Counted from the stretch's first letter, positions 10,495-19,658 are shown. The stretch: 64,000 nucleotides of DNA from Paracoccus gahaiensis (GCF_005048225.1 NZ_SUNI01000017.1:1-64000), one strand, 5' to 3'. Notes: a model not told the origin generated them from the sequence alone. Numbers and translations: made by a program.

Positions 10495-11537
10495 GCGGGA
10501 CCCTGCAGCGCATCGCGCCCCAGCTGATTGCCCTGGCCGCGCTGGTGGCGCTGGTCTCGGTCTTCTATCCGGCGTTCCTGTCGGTGCAGATGAATGACGG
10601 GCGGCTGGTCGGGCCGGTCATCGACGTGCTGAAGCGCGGCGCGCCGGTGGCGCTGCTGGCCATCGGCATGACGCTGGTCATCGCAACGCGGGGCATCGAT
10701 CTGTCGGTGGGCGCGATCATGGCCATCTGCGGCGCGGCGGCGGCCTGGGCGCTGGCTTCGGGCTGGGGCACCGGGGCGGCGCTGGCCCTGGCCTTGGCCG
10801 CCGGGGCCGGGGCCGGGCTGTGGAACGGGCTGCTGATCGCGGGCTTCGGCATCCAGCCCTTCGTGGCGACGCTGATCCTGATGACCATGGGACGCGGCGT
10901 GGCGCAGCTGATCACCGAGGGGCGCATCCTGACCTTCACCGATCCCGGGTTTTCCTGGCTGGGATCCGGCACCGCCCTGGGCCTGCCGGTGCCGGTCTGG
11001 CTGTGGCTGCTGGCGGGGCTTTTCGTGGCGGCACTGATGCGGCGCACCGCGCTTGGCCTGTTGATCGAGGCGGTCGGGATCAACCGCCGCGCCTCGGCCC
11101 TGGCGGGGGTGAACGCGACGGTGCTGCTGGTCGCGGTCTATGTCGCATCCGGCCTCTGCGCCGCATTGGCGGGCATCGTCGAGACCGCCGACATCCGCGG
11201 GGCGGATGCCAACAACGCAGGCCTGTGGCTGGAGCTGGACGCGATCCTGGCCGTGGTCATCGGAGGCAACTCACTGCTTGGGGGGCGGTTCTCGATCGCC
11301 GCCTCGATCCTGGGGGCGCTGATCATCCAGACGATCACCACCGGCATCCTGCTGGCGGGCTTTCCGTCCGAATACAATCTGGTCATCAAGGCCGGGCTGG
11401 TGCTGGTCATCCTGATCCTGCAATCGCCCCGCATCTCGGCGGAATGGCGGCTGATGCGCGACAGCCGCAGGGTCCAGCCGAAACCCGCCCCGGCGAAGGC
11501 CACCCCGACCAGACCCGCGCCGGAGGACCGGACATGA
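10491..11537 (+). CDS. ytfT: Furanose ABC transporter permease YtfT
   Basis: This 348-residue inner-membrane permease of the BPD_transp_2 family has about eight to ten hydrophobic segments. It contains the motif RGIDLSVGAIMA and IGGNSLLGGRFSI. The C-terminal tail (last about 35 residues) is basic, proline- and alanine-rich and presumably cytoplasmic. The start was set at the ATG overlapping the ytfR stop; a longer upstream open frame is only the shadow of ytfR. It should form a heterodimer with YjfF. Confidence 0.9.
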   Translation: MSGTLQRIAPQLIALAALVALVSVFYPAFLSVQMNDGRLVGPVIDVLKRGAPVALLAIGMTLVIATRGIDLSVGAIMAICGAAAAWALASGWGTGAALALALAAGAGAGLWNGLLIAGFGIQPFVATLILMTMGRGVAQLITEGRILTFTDPGFSWLGSGTALGLPVPVWLWLLAGLFVAALMRRTALGLLIEAVGINRRASALAGVNATVLLVAVYVASGLCAALAGIVETADIRGADANNAGLWLELDAILAVVIGGNSLLGGRFSIAASILGALIIQTITTGILLAGFPSEYNLVIKAGLVLVILILQSPRISAEWRLMRDSRRVQPKPAPAKATPTRPAPEDRT

Positions 11538-12508
11538 ACACCCGCGCGCTGCCGCTTTACGCGACCATCGTGATCTTCCTTTTGGCCTGCGCGCTGGCCT
11601 GGACGCAGTTTCCCAACATCCTCTCGACCCGGGTCTTCGGCAACCTGCTGACCGACAACGCCTATCTGGGCATCGTCGCGGTGGGCATGACGCTGGTCAT
11701 CCTGTCGGGAGGGATCGATCTGTCCGTGGGCGCGGTCATCGCCTTTTCGGGCGTGTTCATCGCGGTGATGCTGCGCGACACCGGCCTGCACCCGCTGCCG
11801 GTCTTTGCGCTGCTGCTGCTGCTGACCGGAGCCTTCGGGGCGGGGATGGGGTTCCTGATCGACCGGCTGGCCATGCCCGCCTTCATCGTTACGCTGGCAG
11901 GCATGTTCCTGGCACGCGGCGCGGCCTATATGCTGTCGATCCCCTCGGTGCCGATCACGCATCCCTTCTACCAGACGCTGCAGGGCGCCTATGTGCTGAT
12001 GCCGGGCAAGGGGCGGCTGACGCTGATCGGGGTGCTGATGGTCGCGGTGGTCGGGCTGGGCATGGCCCTCGCCCACCGGACCCGCTTCGGCACATCCGTC
12101 TATGCCCTGGGCGGAGGCGAGCAGACCGCGCGCCTGATGGGCGTCAACCAGGGGCGCACGACGGTGCTGGTCTATGCCTTCTCGGGGCTGATGGCCGGGC
12201 TGTCCGGGATCGTCTTCTCGGTCTATACCGGATCGGGCTATGCGCTGGCGGCGGTGGGGACCGAACTGACCGCCATCGCCGCCGTGGTCATCGGCGGCAC
12301 CCTGCTGAGCGGCGGGGCGGGCTATGTCTTCGGAACGCTGGTGGGGGTGATGACGATGGGGCTGATCCAGACCTATCTGGTCTTCGACGGGTCGCTGTCC
12401 AGCTGGTGGACCAAGATCGTCATCGGGTTGCTGCTGCTGGCCTTCATCCTGCTGCAGAAGGGGCTGCTGCGCCTGTCGCGGGGCCGGCTGGCGGGGGGCG
12501 GGGCATGA
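11534..12508 (+). CDS. yjfF: Furanose ABC transporter permease YjfF
   Basis: This 324-residue inner-membrane protein is the second permease of the YtfQRT-YjfF importer. It shows the GGIDLSVGAVIAF motif, ALGGGEQTARLMGV and IGGTLLSGGAGYVFG. About nine hydrophobic segments are visible. Both ends overlap neighbours by ATGA (ytfT upstream, galM downstream), so the whole block from ytfR to galM is translationally coupled. Confidence 0.9.
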   Translation: MNTRALPLYATIVIFLLACALAWTQFPNILSTRVFGNLLTDNAYLGIVAVGMTLVILSGGIDLSVGAVIAFSGVFIAVMLRDTGLHPLPVFALLLLLTGAFGAGMGFLIDRLAMPAFIVTLAGMFLARGAAYMLSIPSVPITHPFYQTLQGAYVLMPGKGRLTLIGVLMVAVVGLGMALAHRTRFGTSVYALGGGEQTARLMGVNQGRTTVLVYAFSGLMAGLSGIVFSVYTGSGYALAAVGTELTAIAAVVIGGTLLSGGAGYVFGTLVGVMTMGLIQTYLVFDGSLSSWWTKIVIGLLLLAFILLQKGLLRLSRGRLAGGGA

Positions 12509-13485
12509 GCGTCGCCCCGGCCGGCATCCTGCCCGACGGGCGGCAGGTCGAGCGCATCACCCTGCAGGACGGGCAGCTGCAGGCCCAGATCCTAACGCTT
12601 GGCGCCATCGTGCAGGATCTGCGCCTGGCGGGCGTGGATCACCCGCTGGTGCTGGGCTGCCCGGACCTTGCCGATTACCTCGACCGGGGCCGCTATCTGG
12701 GCGCCATCGTCGGGCGCTGCGCCAACCGCATCGCGGGCGGCCGCTTCCGGCTGGAGGGGCAGGCACATCAGGTCGATCTGAACTTCCGCGACCGCCATTG
12801 CCTGCATGGCGGATCGCAGGGCACCGATCTGCAGCTGTGGAACATCGTGGACCTGACGCCCGCCTCGGTGACGCTGCGGCTGGTCCTCGAGGACGGTCAC
12901 ATGGGCTTTCCCGGACGGATGCGCATCACCGCCCGCATCGCGCTGCAGGACGACACGCTGCGCTTTCAGCTGACCGCCATGGCGGATCGCGCCACGCCCT
13001 GCAACCTGACCCATCACGGCTATTTCGCGCTGGACGGGCAGGGCGGCGTGGCGGGCCAGACGCTGTGGATCGATGCCGACCGCTACCTGCCCGTGGACGA
13101 CGACCTGATCCCCACCGGCCATATCGCCCCGGTCGCGGGCACGCCCTTCGACTTCCGCGACCCGCGCCCGATCCGGCCCGGCGCCTATGACCACAACCTG
13201 TGCCTGTCGGACGGCCCGCAGCCCCTGCGCGAGGTCGCGCGGCTGACCGGGCGCGAGGGCCTGACCCTGCGCCTGTCGACCACTGCCTGCGGGCTGCAGC
13301 TCTACGATGGCGCGCACCTGCAGGACGTGCCGGGACTGGAGGGGCGGACCTACGGCCCCCATGCGGGCCTTGCGCTGGAGGCGCAGCTCTGGCCGGATGC
13401 CGTGAACCGCCCCGGCTTTCCCGACATGATCCTGCATCCCGGGGCGGTCTGGTCGCAGACCATCTGCTATCGCTTCTCGACCTGA
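12505..13485 (+). CDS. galM: Aldose 1-epimerase (mutarotase)
   Basis: This 326-residue protein interconverts alpha and beta anomers of aldoses such as galactose or arabinose, which matters because the sugar dehydrogenase acts on one anomer. The family motifs GRCANRIAGGRF, the histidine in HCLHGG, the catalytic histidine region NLTHHGYFAL, and the C-terminal catalytic glutamate in LALEAQLWPDAVN are visible. It overlaps yjfF by ATGA and ends the sugar operon; the next gene is 235 bases away. Confidence 0.9.
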   Translation: MSVAPAGILPDGRQVERITLQDGQLQAQILTLGAIVQDLRLAGVDHPLVLGCPDLADYLDRGRYLGAIVGRCANRIAGGRFRLEGQAHQVDLNFRDRHCLHGGSQGTDLQLWNIVDLTPASVTLRLVLEDGHMGFPGRMRITARIALQDDTLRFQLTAMADRATPCNLTHHGYFALDGQGGVAGQTLWIDADRYLPVDDDLIPTGHIAPVAGTPFDFRDPRPIRPGAYDHNLCLSDGPQPLREVARLTGREGLTLRLSTTACGLQLYDGAHLQDVPGLEGRTYGPHAGLALEAQLWPDAVNRPGFPDMILHPGAVWSQTICYRFST

Positions 13486-13563
13486 CCGGGTTGGGGGGCC
13501 TCCATTTCATAGATAAACATGATTATGTATCGAACTGTTCAGATCGGATCCGGCACGTGCTCC

Positions 13564-13596
13564 GACGCCTCTGCCCATGCAATGTGCAGAGGCGTC
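13564..13596 (+). repeat. 11-bp inverted repeat between the sugar operon and the sensor kinase
   Basis: GACGCCTCTGC at 13564-13574 is repeated in perfect inverse at 13586-13596 with an 11-base loop. No T-run follows on either strand, so it may be a weak terminator of the sugar operon, an mRNA structure in the kinase leader, or a protein-binding site. The surrounding gap also holds an AT-rich stretch (13501-13537) that may carry the kinase promoter, and two CATATG palindromes one base apart (13648-13653, 13655-13660). Confidence 0.55.
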
Positions 13597-13720
13597 AGGG
13601 ACCATCTGGGGACAGGACAGGGCGCTTGCCCAAAGGATCGCGACCAGCATATGTCATATGTTGCCGGCAGGGCCCGGATGCGATGATCCCGCCAACGACG
13701 ATCAGCGACGGAGGCCCTGC

Positions 13721-14716
13721 TTGGATCTGGATGAATTGTATCGCCTGCTGCGCAGCTCGCATGTGCGCGCGATGGGCATTGTGGACACCCTGCGCGACCC
13801 GCTCGTGGTGCTGGGGCCGGACCTGACAGTGATCAGCGCGAACCCCGCCTTCTATCGCGCCTTCGAGGCCAGCGCCGACGAGACCGTCGGCCAGTCCTTC
13901 ACCACGCTCGGCAACGGGCAGTGGGACATCGACGAGCTGAACCAGCTGCTGCGCGAGGTCGTGCCCAAGAGCGCGTCGATCTATGACTACGAGGTGACGG
14001 CGGATTTCCCGCATGTGGGCCGCAAGACCATGCTGATCACCGCGCAGCGGGTCGAGCATCCCGACCGCCAGCACCGCATCCTGCTGGTCTCGATCGTCGA
14101 CGCCACCGCGCGCCGGCGCAAGGAGGCGGAAAAGGACATCCTGATCGGAGAGTTCGACCACCGCCTGAAGAACCTGATGTCGGTCACCCGCGCGCTGGCC
14201 CGCCAGACCACGGTCAAGGGCCGCTCGGCGGCGGATTACCGCGACGACCTGATCGCCCGGCTGGATGCCCTGGGCCGGTCGCTGCAGGTCTCGGCCAATC
14301 GCGACACCACCAGCCTGTCCGAGCTGACCGCCCAGCTGATCGAGCCCTATCAGGGCGGCTCCAGCCGCATCGAGGTCACCCCGGGGCCGCCGGTGCCGCT
14401 GATCTCGGCGCAGGCCATGTCCCTGGGGATGGTGCTGCACGAGCTGGCGACCAATGCGCTGAAATACGGTGCGCTGTCGGGGGCCGGCGGGCAGGTGCGG
14501 ATCGGATGGGCGCCCGAAGAGGACCCCGACGGGGTGGCGATGGTGCGCCTGCACTGGGACGAAAGCGGCGGCCCCAAGACCGCGCCGCCCGACAGCCACG
14601 GCTTTGGCACGCGGCTGATCACGGTCTCGATGGAGCACGAGCTGGGCGGGCGGGCCGAGTTCGACTTTCGCCCCGAGGGGCTGCGGGCAGAGCTGGTCTT
14701 TCCCCGGCGCGACTGA
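13721..14716 (+). CDS. PAS-domain sensor histidine kinase, HWE/HisKA_2 type
   Basis: This is a 331-residue soluble sensor kinase without transmembrane segments. A PAS-like sensor domain covers about residues 20-120 (DPLVVLGPDLTVISANPAFY). It is followed by the HisKA_2/HWE dimerisation motif EFDHRLKNLMS with the phospho-acceptor at H147, and an ATPase domain with LHELATNALKYGAL and HGFGTRLI. The TTG at 13721 was chosen because GGAGG lies 7 bases upstream and the encoded protein then begins at the natural domain edge; the open frame extends 48 codons further without similarity. In alphaproteobacteria, kinases of this type often feed the PhyR general stress response. The response regulator follows after 16 bases and is the likely partner. 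Confidence 0.85.
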   Translation: MDLDELYRLLRSSHVRAMGIVDTLRDPLVVLGPDLTVISANPAFYRAFEASADETVGQSFTTLGNGQWDIDELNQLLREVVPKSASIYDYEVTADFPHVGRKTMLITAQRVEHPDRQHRILLVSIVDATARRRKEAEKDILIGEFDHRLKNLMSVTRALARQTTVKGRSAADYRDDLIARLDALGRSLQVSANRDTTSLSELTAQLIEPYQGGSSRIEVTPGPPVPLISAQAMSLGMVLHELATNALKYGALSGAGGQVRIGWAPEEDPDGVAMVRLHWDESGGPKTAPPDSHGFGTRLITVSMEHELGGRAEFDFRPEGLRAELVFPRRD

Positions 14717-14732
14717 TGCACAAGGAGACGGG

Positions 14733-15152
14733 ATGACCCGCATGCAAGACGACGATCCCCACGCCGCCCTGCGCCTTGTCCTTGTCGTCGAGGACGAGCC
14801 GCTGATCGCGCTGGACATCCAGATGATGCTGGAGGATCACGGCTATGGCGTGCAGGGCCCCGCCGGGTCGATCGAGGCGGCGCTGGCGCTGCTGGACCGC
14901 GCCCGGCCCGATCTGGCGGTGCTGGACCTGAACCTGCACGGCAAGCTGGTCCTGCCGGTGGCCGAACGCCTGCTGGCCCTCGGCGTGCCCTTCATCCTGG
15001 CCTCGGCCTATGCCTCGGCCGAGTTCACCGGGCGCAACCGCATCTTCACCGATGTGCAGCGGGTCGACAAACCCATCCTGGAACGCTGCCTGCTGGAGGC
15101 CTTGGGCCGCGCCTCGGCCTGCGGCCCCCCGGCCGCCCCGCGCCCGTCCTGA
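14733..15152 (+). CDS. Single-domain response regulator
   Basis: This 139-residue protein is essentially one receiver domain. Acidic residues E20-D21-E22 form the metal pocket, D65 in VLDLNLHG is the phospho-acceptor and K113-like lysine is seen in RVDKPIL. There is no output domain; the C terminus is a short alanine/proline tail. It follows the HWE kinase closely behind an AAGGAGA site, so it probably receives phosphate from it or serves as a phosphate sink. Confidence 0.85.
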   Translation: MTRMQDDDPHAALRLVLVVEDEPLIALDIQMMLEDHGYGVQGPAGSIEAALALLDRARPDLAVLDLNLHGKLVLPVAERLLALGVPFILASAYASAEFTGRNRIFTDVQRVDKPILERCLLEALGRASACGPPAAPRPS

Positions 15153-15169
15153 CCATCGATCGCGGCGCG

Positions 15170-15194
15170 GGAACATCCGACCATCTGGGCCGTT
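15170..15194 (+). promoter_or_regulatory. ECF (EcfG-type) promoter upstream of the 53-aa protein
   Basis: GGAAC at 15170-15174, a 16-base spacer, then CGTT at 15191-15194 match the consensus GGAAC-N16/17-CGTT reported for alphaproteobacterial EcfG general-stress sigma factors. The only gene downstream before the next hairpin is the 53-residue protein. Four related sites occur elsewhere in the window. Confidence 0.65.
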
Positions 15195-15276
15195 TCCCAG
15201 TCCCGCCACCCGGAGCCCGTCCTCCTCGGCTCCTCCCCGTGCACGCTCCGGGTGACGGCCAACCAAGGAGACGGCG

Positions 15277-15438
15277 ATGACCAAGAACCACGAGACCGGC
15301 ATGGGCAAGGACGACGAGCCCGAGCGCGAGAACGGACAGGGCGCCCATCACGGCGTACCCCATTCGCCCGAGGATTTCGACGCGTTGAACCCCGCCAAGA
15401 TGGACAAGACCAAACCCGGGACCCCAAAGAAGCCCTGA
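15277..15438 (+). CDS. Small hydrophilic protein (53 aa), stress-associated candidate
   Basis: The protein begins MTKNHETGMGKDDEPEREN and ends MDKTKPGTPKKP. It is strongly charged, rich in Lys, Asp, Glu, Pro and Gly, has no hydrophobic stretch and is probably disordered. The ATG follows AAGGAGACGGCG, a good ribosome-binding site. An EcfG-like promoter lies about 80 bases upstream and a 12-bp hairpin directly downstream, so it forms its own transcription unit. Function is unknown; small hydrophilic proteins of this kind are often part of stress regulons. Confidence 0.7.
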   Translation: MTKNHETGMGKDDEPERENGQGAHHGVPHSPEDFDALNPAKMDKTKPGTPKKP

Positions 15439-15448
15439 CCGGCCCGAC

Positions 15449-15477
15449 CGAAGGCCGCGCCCGATGCGCGGCCTTCG
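15449..15477 (+). terminator. Hairpin terminator after the 53-aa gene
   Basis: A perfect 12-bp stem (CGAAGGCCGCGC at 15449-15460 and its complement at 15466-15477) with a 5-base loop starts 10 bases after the stop codon. No T-tract follows on the + strand. It separates this unit from the ars promoter and is likely to end transcription or protect the 3' end. Confidence 0.6.
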
Positions 15478-15526
15478 ACCTCCGTCACCGGGGCGTCATC
15501 AGACTTTCACGTGCGTTCTTTGATAT

Positions 15527-15542
15527 TTCCTGTATTCAGGAA
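15527..15542 (+). promoter_or_regulatory. Putative ArsR operator
   Basis: TTCCTG at 15527-15532 and CAGGAA at 15537-15542 form a perfect 6-bp inverted repeat around TATT, ending 2 bases before the start codon of the arsR-arsC fusion. ArsR-family repressors bind short AT-centred palindromes at their own promoters. No Shine-Dalgarno sequence fits between this element and the ATG, so the mRNA may be very short-leadered or leaderless. Confidence 0.55.
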
Positions 15543-15544
15543 TC

Positions 15545-16393
15545 ATGGAACAAACTCACGCCGCTCATGCCTTCGCCACGCTCGGCCATCCCGGCCGTCT
15601 GGCGGTCTTCCGCCTGCTGATGCGCTTTGCGCCGCGCGGCGTGCGCCCGACCGAGATCGCGCAGGCGCTGGATCTGAAGCCGAACACCCTGTCCCATCAC
15701 CTCTCGGATCTGGCCGGATGCGGCCTCGTGGTGCCGCGCCGCGAGGGGCGGTCGCTGTTCTATTCCGTCGATCTCGGCAGTGCCGAGGCGCTTCTGGGCT
15801 ATCTGGCCCTGGATCTGGGCCGCGCCCGGCCCGACCTTCTGTCCCCGCTTCTGGCCCCCCTTCTCTCATCGCAGGACACGACCATGCGCGACACCGGCTA
15901 TCACGTGCTGTTCATCTGCTCGGGCAACTCCGCCCGCTCGATCTTTGCCGAGGCGCTGCTGCGCGATCTGGGCGGAGACAAGTTCGTCGCCCATTCGGCA
16001 GGCACCCGCCCGGGCAGCCAGCTGAACCCCTTCGCGCTGGACGTTCTGGCCCGCAACGGCCATGACACGGGCGCGATGCGGTCCAAGCACCTGTCCGAGT
16101 TTCAGGCGGACGGGGCCCCCAGGATGGATTTCGTCTTCACCGTCTGCGACACGGCGGCGGCCGAGGAATGCCCGCCCTGGCCCGGCCAGCCGATCACCGG
16201 CCATTGGGGCCTGCCCGATCCGGTCAAGGCCGAGGGGACGGATGCCGAAAAGGCGCTGGCCTTCGCGCGCACCTATGGCGCCCTGCGCCGCCGGATCGAG
16301 GCCTTCACCGCCCTGCCCGTGGCCAGCCTGGACCGGCTGACGCTGCAGGCCCATGTCGACAGCATCGACGCCGACGCCCTGACGAAGGACTGA
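15545..16393 (+). CDS. ArsR-type repressor fused to thioredoxin-type arsenate reductase ArsC
   Basis: This 282-residue protein joins two functions. Residues 1-105 form an ArsR winged helix ([41 protein letters not shown]). From about residue 114 (an internal Met) follows a low-molecular-weight-phosphatase fold with the CX5R loop CSGNSAR (C125-R131), SAGTRPG, and later cysteines in [13 protein letters not shown] that can serve as resolving residues. The arsenate-reductase half converts As(V) to As(III). The ArsR half lacks the classical CVC metal-binding motif on the recognition helix, so its inducer may differ from ordinary arsenite sensors. The GAPDH-arsJ pair downstream confirms an arsenate role. 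Confidence 0.88.
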   Translation: MEQTHAAHAFATLGHPGRLAVFRLLMRFAPRGVRPTEIAQALDLKPNTLSHHLSDLAGCGLVVPRREGRSLFYSVDLGSAEALLGYLALDLGRARPDLLSPLLAPLLSSQDTTMRDTGYHVLFICSGNSARSIFAEALLRDLGGDKFVAHSAGTRPGSQLNPFALDVLARNGHDTGAMRSKHLSEFQADGAPRMDFVFTVCDTAAAEECPPWPGQPITGHWGLPDPVKAEGTDAEKALAFARTYGALRRRIEAFTALPVASLDRLTLQAHVDSIDADALTKD

Positions 16394-16400
16394 CACCCCC

Positions 16401-17411
16401 ATGACTCGTATCGCCGTGAACGGCCTTGGCCGCATCGGAAAGCTGGCCCTGCGCACCCTGATCGATCAGGGTGCCGGAGGCGACATCGTGCTGCTGAACG
16501 ATCCCGAGGGAGACGCCGACCAGCACGCCCTGCTGATGGAGTTCGACAGCGTCCACGGGCGCTGGACCACGCCCGTTGCGGCACAGGGCGACCAGCTGGT
16601 GCTGGACGGCCAGCCCATCCGCCTGACCCATGCCCGCACGATCGAGGCCCTGCCCCTGCGCGAGATGGGCGTCGATCTCGTCATCGACTGCACCGGCGTC
16701 TTCAAGACCGCCGCCCGGATCGCGCCCTATTTCGACGCGGGCGTGGCCAAGGTGGTGGTCAGCGCGCCGGTCAAGGATGGCGGGGCGCTGAACCTCGTCT
16801 ATGGGGTGAACGACGATCTCTATGACGGCAGCCAGCGGATCGTGACGGCGGCCAGCTGCACGACGAACTGCCTCGCGCCAGTCGTCAAGGTCATCCACGA
16901 GGCGCTTGGCATCCGCCACGGCTCCATCACCACGATCCATGACGTGACCAACACCCAGACCATCGTCGACCGCCCCGCCAAGGACATGCGCCGCGCGCGC
17001 TCGGCGCTGTTGAACCTGATCCCCACCACCACCGGCAGCGCCACCGCGATCACGCTGATCTATCCCGAGCTGGCGGGCCGGCTGAACGGCCATGCGGTGC
17101 GGGTGCCGCTGCTCAATGCCTCGCTGACCGATTGCGTCTTCGAGGTCGAGCGCCCGACCACCGTGGACGAGGTGAACGCCCTCTTTCAGGCCGCCGCAGA
17201 GGGCCCGCTGCAGGGGATCCTGGGCTATGAGACGCGGCCCTTGGTGTCGACCGATTACGTCAACGATCCGCGCAGCGCGATCGTGGATGCGGGCTCGACG
17301 ATGGTGGTGAACGGCACGCAGGTCAAGATCTATGCCTGGTACGACAATGAATGGGGCTATGCCTGCCGCCTGGCGGATGTGACGCGCCTGGTGGCGGGGT
17401 CGCTTGCATGA
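16401..17411 (+). CDS. ArsJ-associated glyceraldehyde-3-phosphate dehydrogenase
   Basis: This 336-residue protein is a GAPDH with the NAD-binding motif NGLGRIGK and the catalytic cysteine C153 in [11 protein letters not shown]; the C-terminal [11 protein letters not shown] is intact. GAPDH enzymes paired with ArsJ make 1-arseno-3-phosphoglycerate from arsenate, which ArsJ then exports. The gene lies 7 bases after the fusion gene and overlaps arsJ by ATGA, strongly supporting this detoxification role over a glycolytic one. Confidence 0.92.
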   Translation: MTRIAVNGLGRIGKLALRTLIDQGAGGDIVLLNDPEGDADQHALLMEFDSVHGRWTTPVAAQGDQLVLDGQPIRLTHARTIEALPLREMGVDLVIDCTGVFKTAARIAPYFDAGVAKVVVSAPVKDGGALNLVYGVNDDLYDGSQRIVTAASCTTNCLAPVVKVIHEALGIRHGSITTIHDVTNTQTIVDRPAKDMRRARSALLNLIPTTTGSATAITLIYPELAGRLNGHAVRVPLLNASLTDCVFEVERPTTVDEVNALFQAAAEGPLQGILGYETRPLVSTDYVNDPRSAIVDAGSTMVVNGTQVKIYAWYDNEWGYACRLADVTRLVAGSLA

Positions 17412-18658
17412 GCACGACCGCGAACCCGCTGCGCGCCTATGGGGCGGTGACGGCGGCCTATTGGGCCTTCATGCTGTCGGATGGCGCGCTGCGGATGCTG
17501 GTGCTGCTGCATTTCAACGCGCTCGGCTTCTCGCCGGTACAGCTGGCCTATCTGTTCGTCTTCTACGAGGTCGCGGGCATCGTCACCAATCTGGCGGCGG
17601 GCTGGCTGGCCGCGCGCTTCGGGCTGGCGGCGACGCTCTATGCGGGACTGGGGCTGCAGATCGTGGCGCTGGCGGCGCTGGCGCAGCTGGATCCGGCCTG
17701 GGGCGTGGGCGCCTCGGTCGTCTTCGTGATGGCGGTGCAGGGGCTGTCGGGCGTGGCCAAGGACCTGTCCAAGATGTCGTCCAAATCCGCCGTGAAGGTG
17801 CTGGCGCCCGCCGAGGACGGGGGCCTTTTCCGGTGGGTCGCGGCGCTGACCGGATCGAAGAACGCGGTCAAGGGCCTGGGCTTCTTCCTGGGCGCCGCCG
17901 CCCTGGGGCTGGCCGGGTTCCAGGCGGCGATCTGGACCATGGCCGCCGTGCTGGCCGCGATCCTGCTGGCGGTGGTGCTCTTCCTGCCGCCGGGCCTGCC
18001 GGGCCGGATGAAGTCGTCCGAGGGCTGGTCGGGCTGGCGGTCGCGCGATGCCCGCGTCAACCGCCTCAGCCTGGCGCGGATGTTCCTGTTCGCGGCCCGC
18101 GACGTGTGGTTCGTGGTGGGCATCCCGATCTATTTCCAGGCGGTCCTGTCGGACGGCACGCCCGAGGGGCGACGCGAGGCCTTCTTCCTGGTCGGCAGCT
18201 TCATGGCGCTGTGGATCATCCTTTACGGCGCGGTGCAGGCCGCAGCCCCCCGCCTGCTGGGCGGGCGCCAGCAGCCCGAGGCGGCGATCACCGGCAAGGC
18301 CGTCAGGTGGGCGGCCTATCTGGTTCCGATCCCGCTGGCGCTGGCCGCCGCCGCATGGATCGTGCCGCAGCCCACGGCCGGGCTGACGGGGACGCTGATC
18401 GGGGGGCTCTTGCTGTTCGGCTTCGTCTTCGCGATCAACTCCTCGGTCCATTCCTACCTGATCCTGGCCTTCGGCGCGGCAGAGCGGATCACCCGCGACG
18501 TGGGATTCTACTACATGGCCAATGCGGCGGGGCGGCTGATGGGGACGCTGCTGTCGGGGCTCAGCTATCAGCTGGGCGGGCTGCCCTTGTGCCTGGCTAC
18601 CGCCGGGGTGCTGGCGGCGGCCAGCTGGTGGGCCGCGCGGCGGCTGGTGGCGCTGTGA
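17408..18658 (+). CDS. arsJ: Organoarsenical efflux MFS transporter ArsJ
   Basis: This 416-residue inner-membrane protein has about twelve hydrophobic segments of the major facilitator superfamily. Segments such as [33 protein letters not shown] and [16 protein letters not shown] are characteristic of ArsJ. It exports 1-arseno-3-phosphoglycerate, which falls apart outside the cell to arsenate. The start overlaps the GAPDH stop; an upstream extension is only the GAPDH shadow. Downstream lies an 83-base gap with a GTCAAG/CTTGAC inverted repeat (18668-18685). Confidence 0.92.
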   Translation: MSTTANPLRAYGAVTAAYWAFMLSDGALRMLVLLHFNALGFSPVQLAYLFVFYEVAGIVTNLAAGWLAARFGLAATLYAGLGLQIVALAALAQLDPAWGVGASVVFVMAVQGLSGVAKDLSKMSSKSAVKVLAPAEDGGLFRWVAALTGSKNAVKGLGFFLGAAALGLAGFQAAIWTMAAVLAAILLAVVLFLPPGLPGRMKSSEGWSGWRSRDARVNRLSLARMFLFAARDVWFVVGIPIYFQAVLSDGTPEGRREAFFLVGSFMALWIILYGAVQAAAPRLLGGRQQPEAAITGKAVRWAAYLVPIPLALAAAAWIVPQPTAGLTGTLIGGLLLFGFVFAINSSVHSYLILAFGAAERITRDVGFYYMANAAGRLMGTLLSGLSYQLGGLPLCLATAGVLAAASWWAARRLVAL

Positions 18659-18741
18659 GGGGGGTGGGTCAAGCTGCCCCTTGACGCGGCGGGCGGTGGG
18701 CCGACACTCTGCACGTCCCAGTCCAGCCCCAGGAGACGCCG

Positions 18742-19629
18742 ATGAGCCCGCGCCTGACCGCCAAGGATTTCAGCCCCGAGCTGCGAGAGCTGTACGATTT
18801 CTACGCCCATGGCGTGATCACCAAGCGTCAGTTCCTGGACCGGGCGGCCAAGTTCGCGGTGGGCGGGCTGACCGCCGTGGCGATCCTGGGGATGATGTCG
18901 CCCGATTATGCGCTGGCCGAGCAGGTCAGCTTCAACGATCCCGACATCCGTGCCGAATGGATCACCTATCCCTCGCCCGAGGGCCATGGAGAGGTGCGCG
19001 CCTATCTGGTCCGCCCCACCGGCACGGCCACCGCGCCGGGCGTCGTCGTGGTGCACGAGAACCGGGGACTGAACCCCTATATCCAGGATGTCGCGCGGCG
19101 CGTCGCCAAGGCGGGCTTCATCGCGCTGGCCCCTGACGGGCTGACGCCCATGGGCGGCTATCCCGGCAATGACGAGGAGGGCCGCGCGCTGCAGCAGCAG
19201 GTCGATGGCGAAAAGCTGATGAACGACTTCTTCGCCGCCATCGACTTCCTGACGGCGCATGCGGATGTTACCGGCAAGGTCGGCATCACCGGCTTCTGCT
19301 ATGGCGGCGGCGTGGCCAATGCGGCGGCGGTGGCCTTTCCCGATCTGGGCGCGGCGGTGCCCTTCTACGGGCGGCAGGCCGATCCCGCCGACGCGCCCCG
19401 CATCCGCGCGCCCCTGCTGCTGCATTACGCCGAAGAGGATCCGCGCGTGAACGAGGGCTGGCCCGCCTACCAGCAGGCCCTGGACGAGGCCGGGACCCCC
19501 TACGAGGCGCATATCTACGCAGGCACCGGCCACGGCTTTCACAACGATTCCACGCCCCGCTATGATGCCGAGGCGGCCGAGCTGGCCTGGACCCGCACCA
19601 TCGACTGGTTCCGCCAGCACCTGGCCTGA
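18742..19629 (+). CDS. Dienelactone hydrolase family protein (YghX-like)
   Basis: This 295-residue alpha/beta hydrolase has its nucleophile cysteine C186 in GFCYGGG and the catalytic histidine in GTGHGFHND. The N terminus is unusual: after a soluble stretch, TKRQFL (residues 27-32) precedes a hydrophobic segment (about 36-58), resembling a Tat or membrane-anchor signal preceded by an extension. YghX-type proteins share this layout. Substrate unknown. An AGGAGA site precedes the ATG. A possible -35 (TTGACG at 18681) lies in the upstream gap but the -10 is weak. Confidence 0.82.
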   Translation: MSPRLTAKDFSPELRELYDFYAHGVITKRQFLDRAAKFAVGGLTAVAILGMMSPDYALAEQVSFNDPDIRAEWITYPSPEGHGEVRAYLVRPTGTATAPGVVVVHENRGLNPYIQDVARRVAKAGFIALAPDGLTPMGGYPGNDEEGRALQQQVDGEKLMNDFFAAIDFLTAHADVTGKVGITGFCYGGGVANAAAVAFPDLGAAVPFYGRQADPADAPRIRAPLLLHYAEEDPRVNEGWPAYQQALDEAGTPYEAHIYAGTGHGFHNDSTPRYDAEAAELAWTRTIDWFRQHLA

Positions 19630-19658
19630 CCCCTGATCTCTGACCCGAAGGAGTGGCC

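Noticed and set aside
13525..13686. 53-codon + strand frame in the gap before the kinase.
   Set aside because: It overlaps the inverted repeat, lacks a ribosome-binding site and has no protein-like features.
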